Assembly (NCBI RefSeq): GCF_006538325.1
Contig: NZ_BJKK01000015.1
Span: forward strand, 29,697 to 93,696
Length of the DNA: 64,000 bases
Direction: 5' to 3'
From: Alteromonas sp. KUL42
GTDB taxonomy: Bacteria; Pseudomonadota; Gammaproteobacteria; Enterobacterales; Alteromonadaceae
The translations under genes and the position numbers were made by a program. Below the pieces are notes generated by a model. That model ran no database searches. It saw nothing but the letters and a program-made list of their open reading frames with translations, and was not told the DNA's origin. Positions 62,183-64,000 of this stretch are shown here, piece by piece (within the stretch, counting starts at the first letter, position 1; every line of letters begins with the position of its first letter).

Positions 62183-63151
62183 TTGTTAGAAGATAGTTTC
62201 GGTAGACAGTTTCACTATTTGCGTTTGTCAGTGACCGAAGCGTGCAATTTCCGCTGTCAGTATTGTTTACCCGATGGGTATGATGGCCCTTCTAGCGACC
62301 ACTTTATGTCTCTGCCAGAAATTGACACTCTTCTTAAGGCGTTTGCTCGACTAGGTACTTCAAAAGTACGTTTAACTGGCGGTGAACCTACGCTGCGCCG
62401 AGACTTTCTAGATATTCTGCATTTAACCGCGTCAACACCAGGGATTGAGCGTGTGGCTATGACAACCCATGGCGCACGTATGGAGAAATTCGCGGCTAAC
62501 TGGAAAGCTGCGGGGCTACATCAAGTTAATGTAAGTATTGATAGTTTAGATCCTCGCCAATTTGCTGCAATAACTGGGCAAGATAAGCTAAAAGCGGTAT
62601 TGCGAGGGCTTGATGCGGCTATAGATTGTGGTTTAGACGTAAAAGTGAATTCAGTATTACTGAATGACTTCTCAGACAGCCGTTTACAGCGCTTTTTAGC
62701 GTGGTTAAAAGAGATGCCTGTAACACTACGTTTTATTGAGTTGATGGAAACCGGTGATTTACACCAGTTTTTTAATAAACAACATCAAAGTGGTTCGCCT
62801 CTTAAAGCTACGTTGATGAAAATGGGGTGGCAGCCATTAATCAGGCGAAAAGATGCTGGGCCCGCTCAAGAGTTTTATCACCCAGACTATGCAGGGCGTA
62901 TAGGGTTAATAATGCCGTATAGCAAAGACTTTTGTAAAAGCTGTAACCGCTTAAGAGTGTCTGCTCCCGGAAAGCTTCATTTGTGCCTATTTAGCGAAAA
63001 CGGCATTGATATGCGTGAATTGTTAGCGGGTGGAAATGTGGATGAAGTGGTTTTGTTTTTGCAGAAAGTCCTTGGGCAAAAGCATGAAACCCATTATTTA
63101 CATGAAGGAAAGACAGGGGCAACGAAGCACCTAGCAATGTTAGGTGGTTAA
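62183..63151 (+). CDS. moaA: GTP 3',8-cyclase (molybdenum cofactor biosynthesis)
   Basis: 322 aa (E. coli MoaA 329). The radical SAM cluster motif is 'LRLSVTEACNFRCQYCLPDG'. 'KVRLTGGEPTLRRDF' is the SAM GGE block. The C-terminal second 4Fe-4S site is 'FCKSCNRLRVSAPGKLHLCL', with three Cys. It rearranges GTP to the cyclic intermediate of molybdopterin synthesis. It starts at TTG 62183 with AGGAG upstream. The usual C-terminal GG is present (MLGG). No other moa/moe genes are adjacent in the window. Confidence 0.95.
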   Translation: MLEDSFGRQFHYLRLSVTEACNFRCQYCLPDGYDGPSSDHFMSLPEIDTLLKAFARLGTSKVRLTGGEPTLRRDFLDILHLTASTPGIERVAMTTHGARMEKFAANWKAAGLHQVNVSIDSLDPRQFAAITGQDKLKAVLRGLDAAIDCGLDVKVNSVLLNDFSDSRLQRFLAWLKEMPVTLRFIELMETGDLHQFFNKQHQSGSPLKATLMKMGWQPLIRRKDAGPAQEFYHPDYAGRIGLIMPYSKDFCKSCNRLRVSAPGKLHLCLFSENGIDMRELLAGGNVDEVVLFLQKVLGQKHETHYLHEGKTGATKHLAMLGG

Positions 63152-63239
63152 AAAATGTGTAATTTATTTGGTTTGTAGCGAATATGGACTATATTCATTT
63201 TTGAAAGCACATTTAAAATTATAACGATAAAGGAAGTAT

Positions 63240-63767
63240 ATGCATATTAAGGACAGTGCGCGCCTTTCTTACCACTACATCACCGAAGCAGATGAAGACT
63301 TTTTATGGGAACTGGATCAGGACGAGCTGGTTATGAAGTACATCAACGGTGGTAAAAAGTCGTCTAAAGAAGATATTCGCGATATTTTCATACCTCGGTT
63401 AACTGCATTTTCGAACCCTGCATTTGGTTGGGGGTTATGGCGGGTTGAAACTCTTGATACAAAAGAGAGCATAGGTTGGATTTTAGTGCGTCCTTTTGGC
63501 TTTTTCACCCAACACCCCGAAACGGATAATATTGAATTAGGCTGGCGGTTTTTACGTAGCAGCTGGGGGCATGGTTATGCAACAGAAGCAGCTATGGCAG
63601 TAAAAGATGCCCTTTATGAAATAGGTATCGAAAAATTTTCCGCTATTGCTAAGCCTGAAAATAGTGCGTCAATTAACATTATGAAAAAGCTTGGGATGAC
63701 ATTTAGTCACGAGCTAGAGTACAAAGATAAGGTGTTTCACGATACCGTAGTGGTGTATACCGACTAG
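63240..63767 (+). CDS. GNAT acetyltransferase (RimJ/RimL-like)
   Basis: 175 aa. It has an Acetyltransf_3-type fold: N-terminal 'DSARLSYHYITEADEDFLWE', central 'IELGWRFLRSSWGHGYATEA' with the acetyl-CoA loop, and C-terminal 'NSASINIMKKLGMTF'. The family acetylates protein or small-molecule amines; the substrate is not deducible. AAGGAAG precedes the ATG. It is 88 nt downstream of moaA on the same strand, with no evident functional link. Confidence 0.9.
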   Translation: MHIKDSARLSYHYITEADEDFLWELDQDELVMKYINGGKKSSKEDIRDIFIPRLTAFSNPAFGWGLWRVETLDTKESIGWILVRPFGFFTQHPETDNIELGWRFLRSSWGHGYATEAAMAVKDALYEIGIEKFSAIAKPENSASINIMKKLGMTFSHELEYKDKVFHDTVVVYTD

Positions 63768-63876
63768 AAAAAGCGATGTGTAGCAACTAAAAACTCTAAT
63801 CTATCGCAAATGATGACGGTGGATGTCATGACTGATGCTTTTTAAGTGCTAGTGAATATTGCGAAGTTCTAATGAA

Positions 63877-63952
63877 TGGTGGACGCTACTGGGCTTGAAC
63901 CAGTGACCCTCGCCTTGTAAGGGCGATGCTCTCCCAACTGAGCTAAGCGTCC
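63877..63952 (-). tRNA. tRNA-Val (anticodon TAC), CCA encoded
   Basis: 76 nt on the minus strand. The acceptor stem is GGACGCT/AGCGTCC, the D-arm TAGCTCAGTTGGGAGAGC, the anticodon loop CTTACAA (anticodon TAC, reading GTA valine codons) and the T-loop GGTTCAAGCC. The 3' ACCA end is encoded. Confidence 0.97.
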
Positions 63953-63980
63953 GTATATTTTAAATGCATTTGAAAAAAGG

Positions 63981-64000
63981 TGGTGGACGCTACTGGGCTT
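63981..64000 (-). tRNA. Second tRNA-Val copy, cut by window edge
   Basis: The last 20 bases are identical to the 3' end (T-arm and acceptor with CCA) of the preceding tRNA-Val gene, 28 nt away. It is therefore a tandem copy whose 5' part lies beyond the window. Confidence 0.85.

Noticed and set aside
1..64000. Prophage, insertion sequence or integron
   Set aside because: No transposase, integrase, phage structural gene or attachment-site duplication was recognised; the tRNA-Val genes at the right edge show no adjacent integrase.

Overview
The window reads as a chromosomal segment of a marine gammaproteobacterium of the Alteromonadales, most likely Alteromonas or a close relative. Supporting signs are the moderate GC content, the gene set (class GN sortase pair, PqiABC, MntP behind a yybP-ykoY element, class II DAHP synthase, bioA divergent from bioBFCD, MocR and CcoG) and close protein similarity to Shewanella/Alteromonas families. 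I see no prophage, insertion sequence or CRISPR array. Most genes are metabolism, efflux, envelope maintenance and signalling.

Layout. 1-4.2 kb: a cysteine hydrolase cut by the left edge, a LeuC/LeuD pair, a ketopantoate-reductase-like enzyme and a VOC protein. 4.2-6.3 kb: asd and a CBS-domain protein. 6.3-11.3 kb: an RND efflux pump with its adaptor and a divergent TetR regulator. 11.4-16.4 kb: a GNAT protein and a second RND pump with adaptor. 16.5-21.1 kb: pqiABC followed by a frameshifted diguanylate cyclase. 21.3-23.5 kb: an unknown membrane protein, a 15-bp tandem repeat, and mntP behind a manganese riboswitch. 23.6-26.5 kb: ccoG and a MocR regulator. 26.6-29.4 kb: a class GN sortase and its VIT/vWA target. 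29.8-31.6 kb: a frameshifted beta-propeller lipoprotein. 31.8-38.7 kb: cysI, an EAL phosphodiesterase, asnS and a Ca/Na antiporter. 39-41.6 kb: an RLAN/RimK ATP-grasp ligase coupled to a GNAT-C39 peptidase fusion. 42.3-44.2 kb: MarR and a MATE pump behind a long palindrome. 44.2-50.1 kb: the biotin genes bioA and bioBFCD plus a DUF2937 protein. 50.1-54.8 kb: PepE, a low-molecular-weight phosphatase, btuCD and a class II DAHP synthase. 54.8-61.8 kb: the most unusual block. 62-64 kb: MoaA, a GNAT protein and tandem tRNA-Val genes.

The standout is the minus-strand block 61841-54836. It runs: Atm1-type ABC exporter, DUF3820 protein, pepsin-like aspartic protease with both catalytic Asp motifs, a borosin-type (SonM/OphMA-like) peptide backbone alpha-N-methyltransferase fused to a GNAT acetyltransferase, a 67-residue acidic peptide that looks like the split-borosin precursor, and a TPR-GGDEF diguanylate cyclase. 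I infer a split-borosin RiPP pathway in which the precursor is backbone N-methylated, possibly acetylated, possibly cut by the pepsin-like protease and perhaps exported. The combination of methyltransferase-GNAT fusion, pepsin homologue and c-di-GMP enzyme is not one I know to have been described.

A second possible peptide-modification system is the RLAN ATP-grasp/GNAT-C39 gene pair. Two genes are each broken by one base at a 5-nt homopolymer. One of these sits exactly on a C-CCU-UUU heptamer suited to -1 frameshifting.
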